Shown: positions 1-10,200 of the stretch, piece by piece
How the letters are laid out: each line of letters opens with the position of its first letter
Position numbering within the stretch: position 1 is the first letter of the stretch
DNA from: Semisulcospira habei
Lineage: Eukaryota; Mollusca; Gastropoda; Semisulcospiridae
Reading direction: 5' to 3'
Assembly (NCBI GenBank): GCA_036245525.1
Contig: BTPG01000004.1
Span: forward strand, 214,706,557-214,770,556
DNA: 64,000 nucleotides
Program-made: the position numbers and the translations under genes
Notes under the pieces: generated by a model
Database searches by the model: none
What the model was told of the DNA's origin: nothing
The model's input: the letters and a program-made list of their open reading frames with translations, nothing else

Positions 1-429
1 TGCAGGTTATCCCATGCAGCCATCCCCCCCCCCCTCTACCCCCCACACATACACCCCCACCCGCCCTTCGGCGCATTCACATCTACCACACAAAATCCTG
101 CACTGTACAACAATAGTATTCTTTCAACATTGCGTACTTAGAACATTGCCTGACGCCTACATGTCAATACGTCATAAAGACGAACATTTTATTACGTAAA
201 ATATTGATGGGTATTTGGCTCGTGCGTTTCTTTTGTCAGTAGGTCTACCAGTGAGCTCTCAACACCATATCTTAAAACAGACATAATAAATACCAGTTCA
301 ATCGCGCGTCGCCCGCGACAACTTATGATAGGCGTCGACTTTTTCGATAGAAGTTGCATACTTATAGTAATAGATTTATGACGTATCTTATATCTATTAA
401 ACGATAATAATAAGGCACACGTATCTTGT

Positions 430-643
430 TTAACCCGTTTAGTGCGGGGAAACTATGAACACCGCCCAACTGCAAGAGGCACAGATCTTCATGAGCCCCC
501 GCAATTGCGGGGGCTCATGAGGATCTATGCCTCTTGTTGACACCATGTTGAATCCACGTTGCTGGGACAGCCAGGGTTTGTAGGTGTTGAATTCACAAAG
601 ATTGCAGAAACACAGTCTGCGTCAAATGACTCTCAAGGGCTTA
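430..643. mobile_element. H2 hairpin element
   Basis: TTAACCCGTTTAGTGCGGGG, hairpin CAAGAGGCACAGATCTTCAT / GAGCCCCCGCAATTGCGGG with mirror, then CACAGTCTGCGTCAAATGAC and AAGGGCTTAC. Confidence 0.8.
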
Positions 644-812
644 CACGATAACAAGGTGTAAGGAAAGCGTGGGTGGTGTGGGCGCTGTGTGGAGTGGATG
701 GCCGGAACAGGGACCCTGAGGAACTTGAAGGAGCCATTGTGCAGTTGTTTCAAATTTGTTATTCTGATTAGTCAGAGACCTTGCTTTTCCATGCATTTTG
801 TCATCGGTGTGC

Positions 813-815
813 GTG

Positions 816-898
<83 letters not shown>

Positions 899-1043
899 AT
901 GCGTGTGTGCGTGCGTGCGTGCGTGCGTGTGCGTGCGTGCGTGTGAGTGAGTGAGTGAGTGAGTGAGTGAGTGAGTGAGTGAGTGAGTGAGTGAGTGAGT
1001 GAGTGAGTGAGTGAGTGAGTGAGTGAGTGAGTGAGAGAGTGCG
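813..1043. repeat. microsatellites (GT)n, (GTGC)n and (GAGT)n
   Basis: Compound array: GT, then GTGC variants, then a nearly pure GAGT run from about 941 to 1033. The reading frames through it are artefacts. Confidence 0.95.
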
Positions 1044-1230
1044 TGCGCACAATCAATTTCACCAATTATTTATTAGCTACTAAACAAAACCCTTGGAAAC
1101 CCAAACGTGTGTTGATGCTTTAATGAGACGTAAACAAGGACACACAAGTTAAAATCACACGACGGGGGCTGTTAATGAGAATCAAGCCTTTCAAGGTAAA
1201 ATTCAATTAGTTTCTTTAAAAGTCTTGAGG

Positions 1231-1316
<86 letters not shown>
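1231..1316. repeat. microsatellite (GA)n
   Basis: A pure GA run abutting the 3' end of the minus-strand CR1-like LINE fragment. Confidence 0.95.
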
Positions 1317-1319
<3 letters not shown>

Positions 1320-1506
1320 TAAATGAAATTAAATGAAATGGAATGAAATGAAACTTTATTTCTCAAGGATAAATGACCTTTTTACAATCATGTCCTTGCA
1401 CATGCACTCACACGACAATCTCACGCGCGTGACTAAGACTAATAAAATTGGAAAGGCAAAACGTGAGCATAAAAAAAAACAAAAAAAACTAGTTAGCAGT
1501 CACTCA

Positions 1507-1566
<60 letters not shown>

Positions 1567-1850
1567 GAACCTGATTAAACATGAACGTTAGAAACTTAGT
1601 TTGAACAGCAACAGCAAACTCGACAATACAACTCAATGCGCTCGAGTAACGCCGACACAACTACACAACTATGGGCTTAATTTTCTTTCAGCTGCCGAAA
1701 TAAGCGGGCCCTGAATGTGGACAAAGAAGGAGCCCCAGTAATGTCGATAGGCAACAAATTCCATAGTTTGGCTCCTGAGTAAGACAAACTAGTTTTGAAT
1801 ATATCGAGGCGCGGTCTTGGTATGGATAGATTGTTCCTCGTCGTTTTAGA
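1317..1850 (-). mobile_element. CR1/Jockey-like LINE 3' end, flanked by (GA)n on both sides
   Basis: On the minus strand the frame ending at 1677 encodes SIPRPRLDIFKTSLSYSG and KLWNLLPIDITGAPS, homologous to the C-terminus of the LINE at 60976-62721. The 3' UTR includes a (TG)n tract (1511-1562) and ends AATAAAGTTTCATTTCATTC with an AAT-rich tail at 1317. Arrays of (GA)n lie immediately at both ends (1231-1316 and 1850-1936). Confidence 0.82.
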
Positions 1851-1852
1851 GA

Positions 1853-1936
<84 letters not shown>
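1850..1936. repeat. microsatellite (GA)n
   Basis: A nearly pure GA run abutting the 5' side of the same LINE fragment. Confidence 0.95.
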
Positions 1937-1938
<2 letters not shown>

Positions 1939-2040
1939 ATTTTCACAGATTTTTTTCCAGTGACTGAATACAACTTACACAAGTAATCAATTGAAACTGC
2001 GTTATCCGCGCTAATATTTCACGTCACAATCTACCTGCCT

Positions 2041-2120
2041 TTAACTCATTCGAGACGAACGGCATCCGGATACGCGGCTTATGCCGGGTATCTGGATGCC
2101 ATTCGTCTCGAATGAGTTAA
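2041..2120. mobile_element. H4 hairpin element, TTAA to TTAA
   Basis: TTAACTCATTCGAGACGAAC, GGCATCCGGATACGCGG and the mirror ending GTCTCGAATGAGTTAA, 80 bp. It is almost entirely hairpin. Confidence 0.83.
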
Positions 2121-2559
2121 ATACACGAAGGCGGACAAAAACACGCCGGCTTGGTCTAAACCAGATGTCGCAGCCGTTCACAACAGTAGGCTAGAACTTT
2201 TCATTTAGACCAAGCAATGCTTTCTTTTGGTTTGTCGTCAAGCATTAGAAGCCACAATCCTCAGGCCTACTCCTGACCCAGATCTAAATAGCGGCATGAG
2301 ACTTCGCTTATACCAAGGTCGGGGATAGCACAGTCGGATATAACTACAGATTTTCCTCTGCACGTGTCCGGCCAACATTTTTCTTTGAACATTTATTAAC
2401 TGACAACAAACTTTGGATGAAAAAAACATACGCATGAATACGCTGTTAGTTCTCAACATACTGTGAGAAAACGCATACATTAATAAACTGTTGGTTCAAA
2501 ACGAACTTTGGACAAAAAGAACGTATACATTAAGAAACTATCAGTTGGATGAAAAAACG

Positions 2560-2662
2560 TACACATTTACTCATCTGCGCATTGACTGAGCAATATTATA
2601 AATATGAGAAATGCGCTATGTAAATACCATGTAATAATAAAATAATAATAATAATAATATAC
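2560..2662 (+). mobile_element. retroposon 3' end with (AAT)n tail
   Basis: TATAAATATGAGAAATGCGC followed by a short spacer and (AAT)n matches the inserted tail at 14274-14395. Such a 5'-truncated copy is typical of LINE or SINE ends. The left boundary is not defined. Confidence 0.5.
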
Positions 2663-2777
2663 TGTCAGCTGACAACGAACTTTGGATGAAAAAAACAAAA
2701 ACATTAGCTAGCTACAACAAACTTTGGATGTAAACACGAAAACATTCAGGTCTCTTTGCTTCTTGTCGTAGTCGAAA

Positions 2778-2870
2778 TACACTGACGAACAAAAGAACTG
2801 CGACATTTCTGGAATCATCGGAAATCATCGGAAACAGTTTAGTGTCACATTTCTTTTGCTTGTCAGTGTA
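2778..2870. mobile_element. H5 inverted-repeat element
   Basis: TACACTGACGAACAAAAGAA ... TTTCTTTTGCTTGTCAGTGTA, 93 bp, with a direct repeat of GGAATCATCGGAAA. TA-bounded ends suggest a Tc1/mariner-type MITE. Confidence 0.7.
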
Positions 2871-3429
2871 ATAGGAGGGCTCATTCTCGTTGTTGATCTT
2901 GCTAAAAAGTCGTTTGGTAATCAGAAGTTGATTTAAAAAGAAAAAGAAACCTGCGCGTCATTTAAAGCAAACAGTGGATTAAAATAGAAGAACCTTTCCA
3001 TGCCTCCACCTAGAGCTAAATTTCCATGCACCCTAAAAAACCGCAGTACAATGTGGTCTTCTTTGCAGGTAGTCAGAAGTTTCTTCTCTTCCTCCATTGT
3101 TGCCGATGGTGTGCTGAAGAGGTCCCCTAGACCGAAACAGCTGTCCACACCGGCTAAATATCTGGAACCCTCTTGGGGGACCTAGATTTAAATTTCCATG
3201 CACCAAGTGGCTGGAAATCCAGTGGATATGTGATACGCTCCCCTTCGGGGGTAGGGGAGAGGGGTGGGGGTGGGGGTGGGGGGTAGGGAGGGGGAGCTTC
3301 CATATGCGTTGCTTCCAGTCACTTACTTAGTGTACCCCCTCTTTCCATTCTTTTTTGTTGTTGTTGTCGTAGATCCGTGGTCCTGTTGTATTTATTTGTA
3401 ATGTTTCATATCGTCTATGTCATGTTTGA

Positions 3430-3522
3430 CTGCGTGTGTTAGCGCAATGAGTTTTTGCCACAAAAAGATTTTGCGCTATACAAGAACCATTCATTATTAT
3501 TATTATTATTATTATTATTGTT
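3430..3522 (+). mobile_element. retroposon 3' end with (ATT)n tail
   Basis: TTTTGCGCTATACAAGAACC followed by (ATT)n at 3493-3520 resembles the other (ATT)n-tailed ends in the window (2560-2662, 14274-14395, 45340-45415). Left boundary unclear. Confidence 0.4.
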
Positions 3523-3999
3523 TTGTTTGTGCTTTGACCAAAGTAGTTCTGTGATCATTGGTCTATTATGCACAATTCTCTCCCCTTACAATGCTTTTTC
3601 CTAATCACTTGGTAGTTTCTTCTAAATTACAAGCCCTGGCAGTCAACTCTTTTGGTCCAGTTTTTATGTTCATAACACACAACATTGTCCTAAAATAAGA
3701 ATAAGATATACTAAGTCATGCTGAAACAGACAAAAAGAACTGATAGAAGTTTTTATGACAAAAGCACATCGGAATGCATTGACACCTAAAATGAATCTCT
3801 CAAATTCCGGGGTGAGAAAGACACAGACAGACAGACAGTCAGACAGACAGACAGAAAGACAAAGTAATAAACGGGACTTTCCCGGCGACATCTATAACCA
3901 CACGTCTGAAAGCAGCTATAATTCAGGATGCTATTTTTTTCCTGTGAGAATTTTCTCAAATCCATGACTGAAGGAATTTACACCCAAATGAGCAGCTTT

Positions 4000-4212
4000 C
4001 ATTACTTAAAGTTTAACAAATTCGTTGCATTTTGCTGCAAATTTAACCTGTATTCCATCTGTATTCAAAGGCAAATTTCTGTCGTGCCCTGACTCGAACA
4101 GACAATAAAGTTGTATTGTATTGTATTGTATTGTATTGTATTGTATTGTATTGTATTGTATTGTATTGTATTGTATTGTATTGTATTGTATTGTATTGTA
4201 TTGTATTGTATC
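4000..4212 (+). mobile_element. LINE-type 3' end with (TTGTA)n tail
   Basis: A unique sequence ending GAACAGACAATAAAG leads into about 20 units of TTGTA (4111-4210). An AATAAAG signal directly before a short tandem tail resembles the two CR1-like 3' ends in this window. No coding remnant is present. Confidence 0.5.
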
Positions 4213-4265
4213 TTTCCATACTAGTAAAGTCAGACACGCTTTCTGTCCAAACGAATTGATATTAC

Positions 4266-4268
<3 letters not shown>

Positions 4269-4363
<95 letters not shown>

Positions 4364-4445
4364 CGTGCGCGCGCGTGCGTGCGTGCGTGCTTGCGTGTGT
4401 GGATGCGTCCGTGCTTGCGTGCGTATGTGCGAGCGTGCGTGCGTG

Positions 4446-4541
<96 letters not shown>

Positions 4542-4568
4542 CGTGTGTGTGTGTGTGCATGCGTATGT
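4269..4568. repeat. microsatellite (GT)n compound array
   Basis: Two long GT runs (4269-4358, 4450-4536) around a GTGC-rich centre. The right flank ATGTATGCAAACACGAGAAT resembles that of the array at 60095-60240. Confidence 0.95.
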
Positions 4569-4784
4569 ATGCAAACACGAGAATCTCCGATATTTGTGTA
4601 CGTACAAGCTCGAGAAGTTGAGGACATGCTTCATTCAAAGGGTGCCTAAAACTAGTAAAAGAGCCTCCGAGCATATTACAATTGGTTGTCTCTTTGTTTC
4701 AGTCACTAGGTTCAGGTCCAGTCATGTAACATGTGTAAGTTGTAGGATCCTTTCCTGTTCACCATAGTTCAAAAGACCAGCAAC

Positions 4785-4970
4785 GTTCATCTCGATTTTA
4801 ATCGAAGGACCATCAATACCTGAAAATCGTTGGACCATGAAGACATCCGATTATCGAGACGGTATGACTATCGTACGACTATCGGTACAAATCGTAGAGC
4901 ATCGATCCGAAGGACTATCGGTCATAAAACTATCGATTCCTAGGGCTATTGATTCGTAGGAATATTGAGA
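4785..4970. repeat. degenerate ACTATCGNNN tandem repeat
   Basis: GACTATCG or GGACTATC recurs every 14-18 bp about ten times with strong variation. Confidence 0.5.
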
Positions 4971-5077
4971 AATCTCTGAAATACCATGGGATAAAGCACA
5001 AAAAGCCACACCTAATGTGAGTTTTGACACCGTCAGCCGACCTCGGTCCGATGGCCTTTTGCGCATCGGGTATATGT

Positions 5078-5210
5078 CCAGGCTTGTTTCTGCAGGGACA
5101 CATGATAATCAGTATGTCTTTTGTTCTGCAGGGGCACTTAAGGATCTGTCTCCAGCTCTTATAGAGACACACGAGAGTATACACCCCTTGTTTCTGCACG
5201 GACACACTAT
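5078..5210. repeat. ~33-bp degenerate minisatellite, left part
   Basis: CTTGTTTCTGCAGGGACACA and GATAATCAGTATGTC units recur. The array continues at 6865 beyond the TIR element that split it. Confidence 0.65.
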
Positions 5211-6373
5211 AATCTCAGGGACGGATCCAGGGGTGCCTCGACGCGGGGGGGGGGGGGGGGCGACAGCCCTCCACCCCCACGCCCCCCTCCCCCCTCCCCG
5301 TTTTCCAAACTATGTCATACAAAAGAAATCCAGACCAAAACAGTGACTATCAGGCGTAAATTTATAACAAAGAAAAAACGCGCTAAAAAAAACAAAAACA
5401 TTACAAATAAGTTGTGTTGTAATTATTCTTTCTTGATGCTTTTCTTTTTGGGATTTTCTTCAAAATTGTACTATAGGTGGCGAGAAGAATTTCTCTTTTC
5501 GAGATAATAAAGTACTCTTATTCTTATTACTTTTCTTATTCTTATAGTGTTGTAACCGTTCTCTCTTTGCGTGTTTCTTTCTTTCTTCTTCTTCTTCTTT
5601 TTTGTTTGTTTGTTTGTTTGTTGTTGTTGGGGTTTAATGAGACAAATTTTGAGTTTGCAGAGGTTGCGAATTTTATTTGTTAAAACGTTTCTTCTTTCAT
5701 CTCGGGACACAGCACCTCTTTTGGCACCTTTTAAAAAGTTTGAAAGGAAGGGCTGTTCATATCTACATGCACTTCACCCTAACAAAACAAGATTAATCTG
5801 ACACTTCTGATTTTTATTTGGTGTTAATTTTCTTATTGAAAAGAATGTTCTCCTTGTGTTTGACAACACTACACTACCAAGTACTCCTCCGTCTGAGGAA
5901 CAACACAGCCATTTGTGAAAAGTGTGATACTGTTCTATACACCCACAAACCTCCTCCATATGAGGAACACAGGATCAGCTCACAGAAATAGTCATTATCA
6001 TTCATGATGTATACCTCTTACACTGACTAACGGGTTGTTTCAAGGTTGATCAAAATCAAGACATTTCACACCTCCCCTCTGGTGACACGCATCAATGACC
6101 AAATCGCTACTTGTGCATGTCCACGGAAGACAAAACTATGCAATCTGTGTGAGGCTGGAGACCCACTGTGCTCAGAGAGTGTTGTGTGAGAGAATTAGGA
6201 GATCAGCATTTACCTCTGACACCCGAGCCAGTCGGCTGCTCCCCCCGGGGGAGACACTCACTGCGCAGTTGATTTCTCGCTTACTGATCACAGTTGGCGT
6301 GTACACAGGCGTAGACTTAAACCTAGATGACTGCTACCTATGCGGATGCAATATCATTCGTATGGCACAGAAA

Positions 6374-6431
6374 GAGGTAATGCTTTTCATGAGCCCCTGT
6401 GACAGAAGGGACACATGAAACTCTATGCCTG
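6374..6431. mobile_element. H2 hairpin, decayed
   Basis: TTTTCATGAGCCCCTGTG and GACACATGAAACTCTATGCC keep the H2 pattern. Inside the 5216-6859 element. Confidence 0.45.
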
Positions 6432-6566
6432 GCTGAGGGACTGAGTTGGGCCCCAGTTCAGCAATGATCGGACACTTTTCCACCGCTGAGGTTGACCAGC
6501 AGTCAGCGGCTTATTGCCAGATGGCTGCCTCATTCTGAGGATGCAATGAAGGATTGTACCGCACAG

Positions 6567-6625
6567 CAAGAGGCACTGATTTACATGCGCCCCTGTGAGT
6601 GCGGGGCATATGGCACTCTATGCGT
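6567..6625. mobile_element. H2 hairpin, decayed
   Basis: CAAGAGGCACTGATTTACAT, GCGCCCCTGTGAGTGCGGGG and ATGGCACTCTATGCG. Inside the 5216-6859 element. Confidence 0.5.
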
Positions 6626-6864
6626 GAAGTACTGTGACAGGTGCAGGTAAGGAGTGCCAAGTGAGGATATTTGACTATCTGAACACACTAGGCTCACCCA
6701 CCGATCCCGAGAGATAATTGTAAAATACACCGTACAAGAAAAGGAGAAGGATCGAATAGTAAAACACAACTTCCACAAATAACCATCAAATTTTTTTTGT
6801 CAGGGCCGACGGGGGAGGGGGGGGCAGGGCCCCTTGGGTCCCCCCTGGATCCGCCACTGAATCT

Positions 6865-7062
6865 ATGTCCCTAAAGAAATTCTTCACCCTTGTTTCTGCA
6901 AGGACGATAATCTATATCTCTTGTTCAGGCAAGGGCACATGATAATCTATGTCTCTTGTTTCCATAAGGGCACATGCGTCTTGTTTCCATAAGGGCGCGT
7001 GATACTCTGTGCGTCTTGTTTCTGCAGGGATACGTGAGAGTGCGTGCTTCTTGTACTTGGAG
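6865..7062. repeat. ~33-bp degenerate minisatellite, right part, upstream of PTPA
   Basis: CTCTTGTTTCCATAAGGGCA, CATGATAATCTATGT units, about six copies, ending some 215 bp before the PTPA start codon. Confidence 0.65.
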
Positions 7063-7277
7063 GAGCACACGCGACTTTAGGCGACTTTGCCGAATTGACT
7101 CGTAACGCGGGCGAAATGACGCATGGGCGAGACGGTATATGGGCGAGTTATAGCTACTCAAGGGAGAACGCTCTTAATGATTTTTGTCGCAATCAGTCGA
7201 GAGAACCTGTATTCTTGCGTTCTAGATCAGCTGTTTAAAGCAGTCTTGATTTCGATGTAAATTGCTGATCTTGTAAA

Positions 7278-7290
7278 ATGGCAGATCCAG
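7278..7290 (+). CDS. PTPA: PTPA exon 1 (start exon, M-A-D-P plus one base)
   Basis: ATG GCA GAT CCA G is followed by a consensus donor GTATGT at 7291. The single leftover G joins CT at the start of exon 2 to make Ala. The N-terminus is poorly conserved in this family, so the start is chosen from the Kozak context, the donor and the phase. An additional non-coding exon upstream cannot be excluded. Confidence 0.8.
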
Positions 7291-10200
7291 GTATGTAAAT
7301 TGCCATATTGATTTCGTTTGCATAACATTTTGTAATTATCTTATGAATTGTAGTAAAAATTAATTGCAAATATCAATTCGTTGAACCCTCGTGGAACATT
7401 AATTTGTGTGTATGTGTGTCGTTTACTTTCCGAGGTCTCAAACCGTCACGTACTTCCGCAATCCGCAACCCATTCGTTGTTTAATTTTCCGATGCCAGAC
7501 CTGTATTGTCAGTACCGATTTTTGATGTTGGGGGGTATTTTATTAACCCTCTTAGCCCCAAGGTCCCATTACTCAAATTTTGGAGGTGTTGCCTAACGAC
7601 AATGTACCAGTTGTAGGAGATGGATTGTTCATGATAATTCAAGGGTAGTACCAGATGAGCTTGTCGCCTTCAGGCAGGCGCCAAGTTCATCTGGCACTAC
7701 CCTTGAATCATCATGATCAATCCATCTCCTGCTGCAGGGTCCCAGAGCTAAGTGAGTTAAAATACCCTCCACCTGCAAAATCATAAATGGCAATTTAACA
7801 AAAATTTTAACCATTTGCTTGTTGGTAGCAGTTTTTGCAGGAATCATAGATATGACAACCACAATCCACAGACAAAATTAACCCCCTTTTGCATGCAGTC
7901 ATCGATACAGTAAATGGCACAGCTGGTTGCATGCAAAAGAGGGTAAATTAACCCTCAGCGTGTCAGCAGCACTTTTTTGTCAGGATGATTCCTGCAGGAA
8001 TCATCCTGACAAAAAGCGCTGCCGACAGTCAAAGGGTTAATTGTATATTTTTTATGTCGCAGCTTTCGCTGTACCATCAGCGACAGAGGACCCCATAGTG
8101 ATGGGCCCAAGGCATAAACCGGTTGATCCAGCCGCACACAGCTTCAGCAAGCCAGAGAAGCAAATCAGTCTTCCTGAACACATTCCTGCCTGGGAAAAAT
8201 CAGAGGTAAACATTTCCTTATTTATTGAAGAGACCACAGGTGTATATTTTTAAACCCTTTGGGTGTCCGCAGCACTTTTTATCAAGAGAATAAGCGGTGC
8301 CAACAGCCATAGGGTTGCCTCCTTGTGCGTGCAGCCAGCAGTACTGTTTCAGTGTTTGCAGTACCAGGTTAACAGTACCAGAGTAAACAGTACCAGTGTA
8401 AACAGTACCAGTGTAAACAGTTCCAGTGTAAACAGTACCAGTGGCTGCATGAACAAGAAGTTTGATAACAATATCAGCCTCATTTGGGAGACACAATGTC
8501 TGGCTGCCTGCAGCAAAAGCTAACATCCACCCCCCCCCCCCCACACCCCCTCCCCCCCCCCCCACCCCCTACCCACCCCTCACCCTTTTCAACCAAAAAA
8601 TTAAATTCCGACCATTGATGGAAAGGTCTGAAAGTCTCTCACACGCTTGTGGCCTTCCCAAACTAAGTGTTCTGCCCATTTTTTCATTTCATACGCATGT
8701 TTACTGACCCTGTGCATACACATGCGCTAAAATGGAAAATGTAGGCGCGACTGCTGGACACACAAATGAGCTGGTATGATTGCGAGGGTCTGTGGGGGAC
8801 TTTCTGTGGCTCTCATGTTTTGTATTGCTTGCTGTGTTCTGGCAGTGATTCTGGGTTGCTCAAGTTGTTGTCTCCTTCCCTCAAATTACAGGTACAGCCA
8901 GAACAGTCAGCAACAGCGGAAGTGTTTGATCTGGTGCATATGACATAAATAAATACATGCTCACCACAAAAAAGAACTTTCCAAAGTTCAGTGTGTCAAT
9001 GTACCAGTAAGTGGTGGAGTGATTCTGACTCATTCCAGACGTGCCATATGGATATATGGCAAATTTGCCACATATCGTTGCATAGGTCCTTGGGCCCACG
9101 ACGGCCACAGTGGGCCCCGCGCCTGGCTGTGCGCGGGCCCACTGCGACGATCGTGGGTCGAAGACGTTTTACTACTTGGGAATGAAGTAAGCTTTTAAGG
9201 CAAGCTGTTTGCTACCACATGTCTTCAAAGGTAACTTTATTTGCCACATATACATATGCAACACTTGCACCAACTGTCCACACCCCTCTCCCCCTGATCA
9301 CACCCCTCTCCTCTCCCACACTGGTTCAATCCTCGAACTAATGAGGATTTTCACAGTATAACAAGCAAGAAGAAATACGTCTCAAATGACCTAGTAGCAG
9401 GTTAAACCATGCGATACCAAAATAATTATGTTGCCATCAAAGTTACTGTTAGCCGAACAAGGCGTCAGATTATTAAAGGGAGCTAATCTTTTTATAAGAT
9501 GCTGGACCATCAGATACTGAGTTGCTTCCCTTTACTCGTATGACTTTCCATCATACAGCTCTCTCACTGTCTCTCACTCTCTCTCTCACTCTCTCTCTCT
9601 CACTCTCTCACTCTCTCTCTCTCTCTCTCTCTCTGTATACCATTTTGAACCAAAGCTGCATTTTGGAGGTGTCAACTAATGACTGTGTACTCGTTGCCTA
9701 AGATCGACCCGAGCATGATAAGTCAAAGGCAGTGCCAGATTAGCTTGGCGCCATGAGGCGCCAAGCTAATCTGGCACTACCCTTGAATTATCATGCTCGA
9801 TCCGTCTCATGCTGTAGGGCATCAGGGCTGTGAGGGCATAAACAATTGGATGTTTGTTTTTCAGGCGTACCAAGACCTTCTAGGTTTCATACTTACGCTG
9901 AACGAGGCTGTCAAGGACAAGAAGATATCCGACAGCTACCCAGTGGCTCCTGTGAGTTCCCCTAGCTCTCTCTCTCTCTCTCTCTTTTTTCACCCATTAC
10001 ATCATGAGGCCTTGCGCTGGGACCATATGGCGTTGAGGCGCGTCCCCTGGGTGGTGGATAGGGGGTCCCTCGCGAGAGGGGTGCACCGAATGAAATAAGG
10101 TGCCGTGAACCAACATGATCTAAGGGAAGGTGACCCCGACAGAAAACCCCTGGTCCTCCTAGTAAGGGGGTTGGGCATGGGGGTAGCTTCCCCACCCTAC

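Larger units (their letters stand above)
5216..6859. mobile_element. 1.64-kb TIR element with AATCT duplication (DNA transposon, non-autonomous)
   Basis: The left end CAGGGACGGATCCAGGGG (5216-5233) and the right end, inverted, CAGTGGCGGATCCAGGGG (6842-6859) match at 16 of 18 positions. AATCT lies on both sides (5211-5215, 6860-6864), and the flanks rejoin into one ~33-bp minisatellite. Ends of the CAGNGGCGG type are common in hAT-like elements, but a 5-bp duplication is not, so the superfamily is open. No transposase frame was seen. Two decayed H2 hairpins are inside. Confidence 0.65.

Noticed and set aside
471..546. H2 hairpins looking like Rho-independent terminators or integron attC sites
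   Set aside because: No T-run or prokaryotic gene context; they are part of TTAA-bounded dispersed elements inside a spliced animal gene.
4006..4767. Several long frames of T-H or V-C repeats through (GT)n arrays on both strands
   Set aside because: Translations of microsatellites in every frame; no conserved domain or start context. The same applies at 801-1065, 37050-37507, 42606-43110 and 60000-60409.
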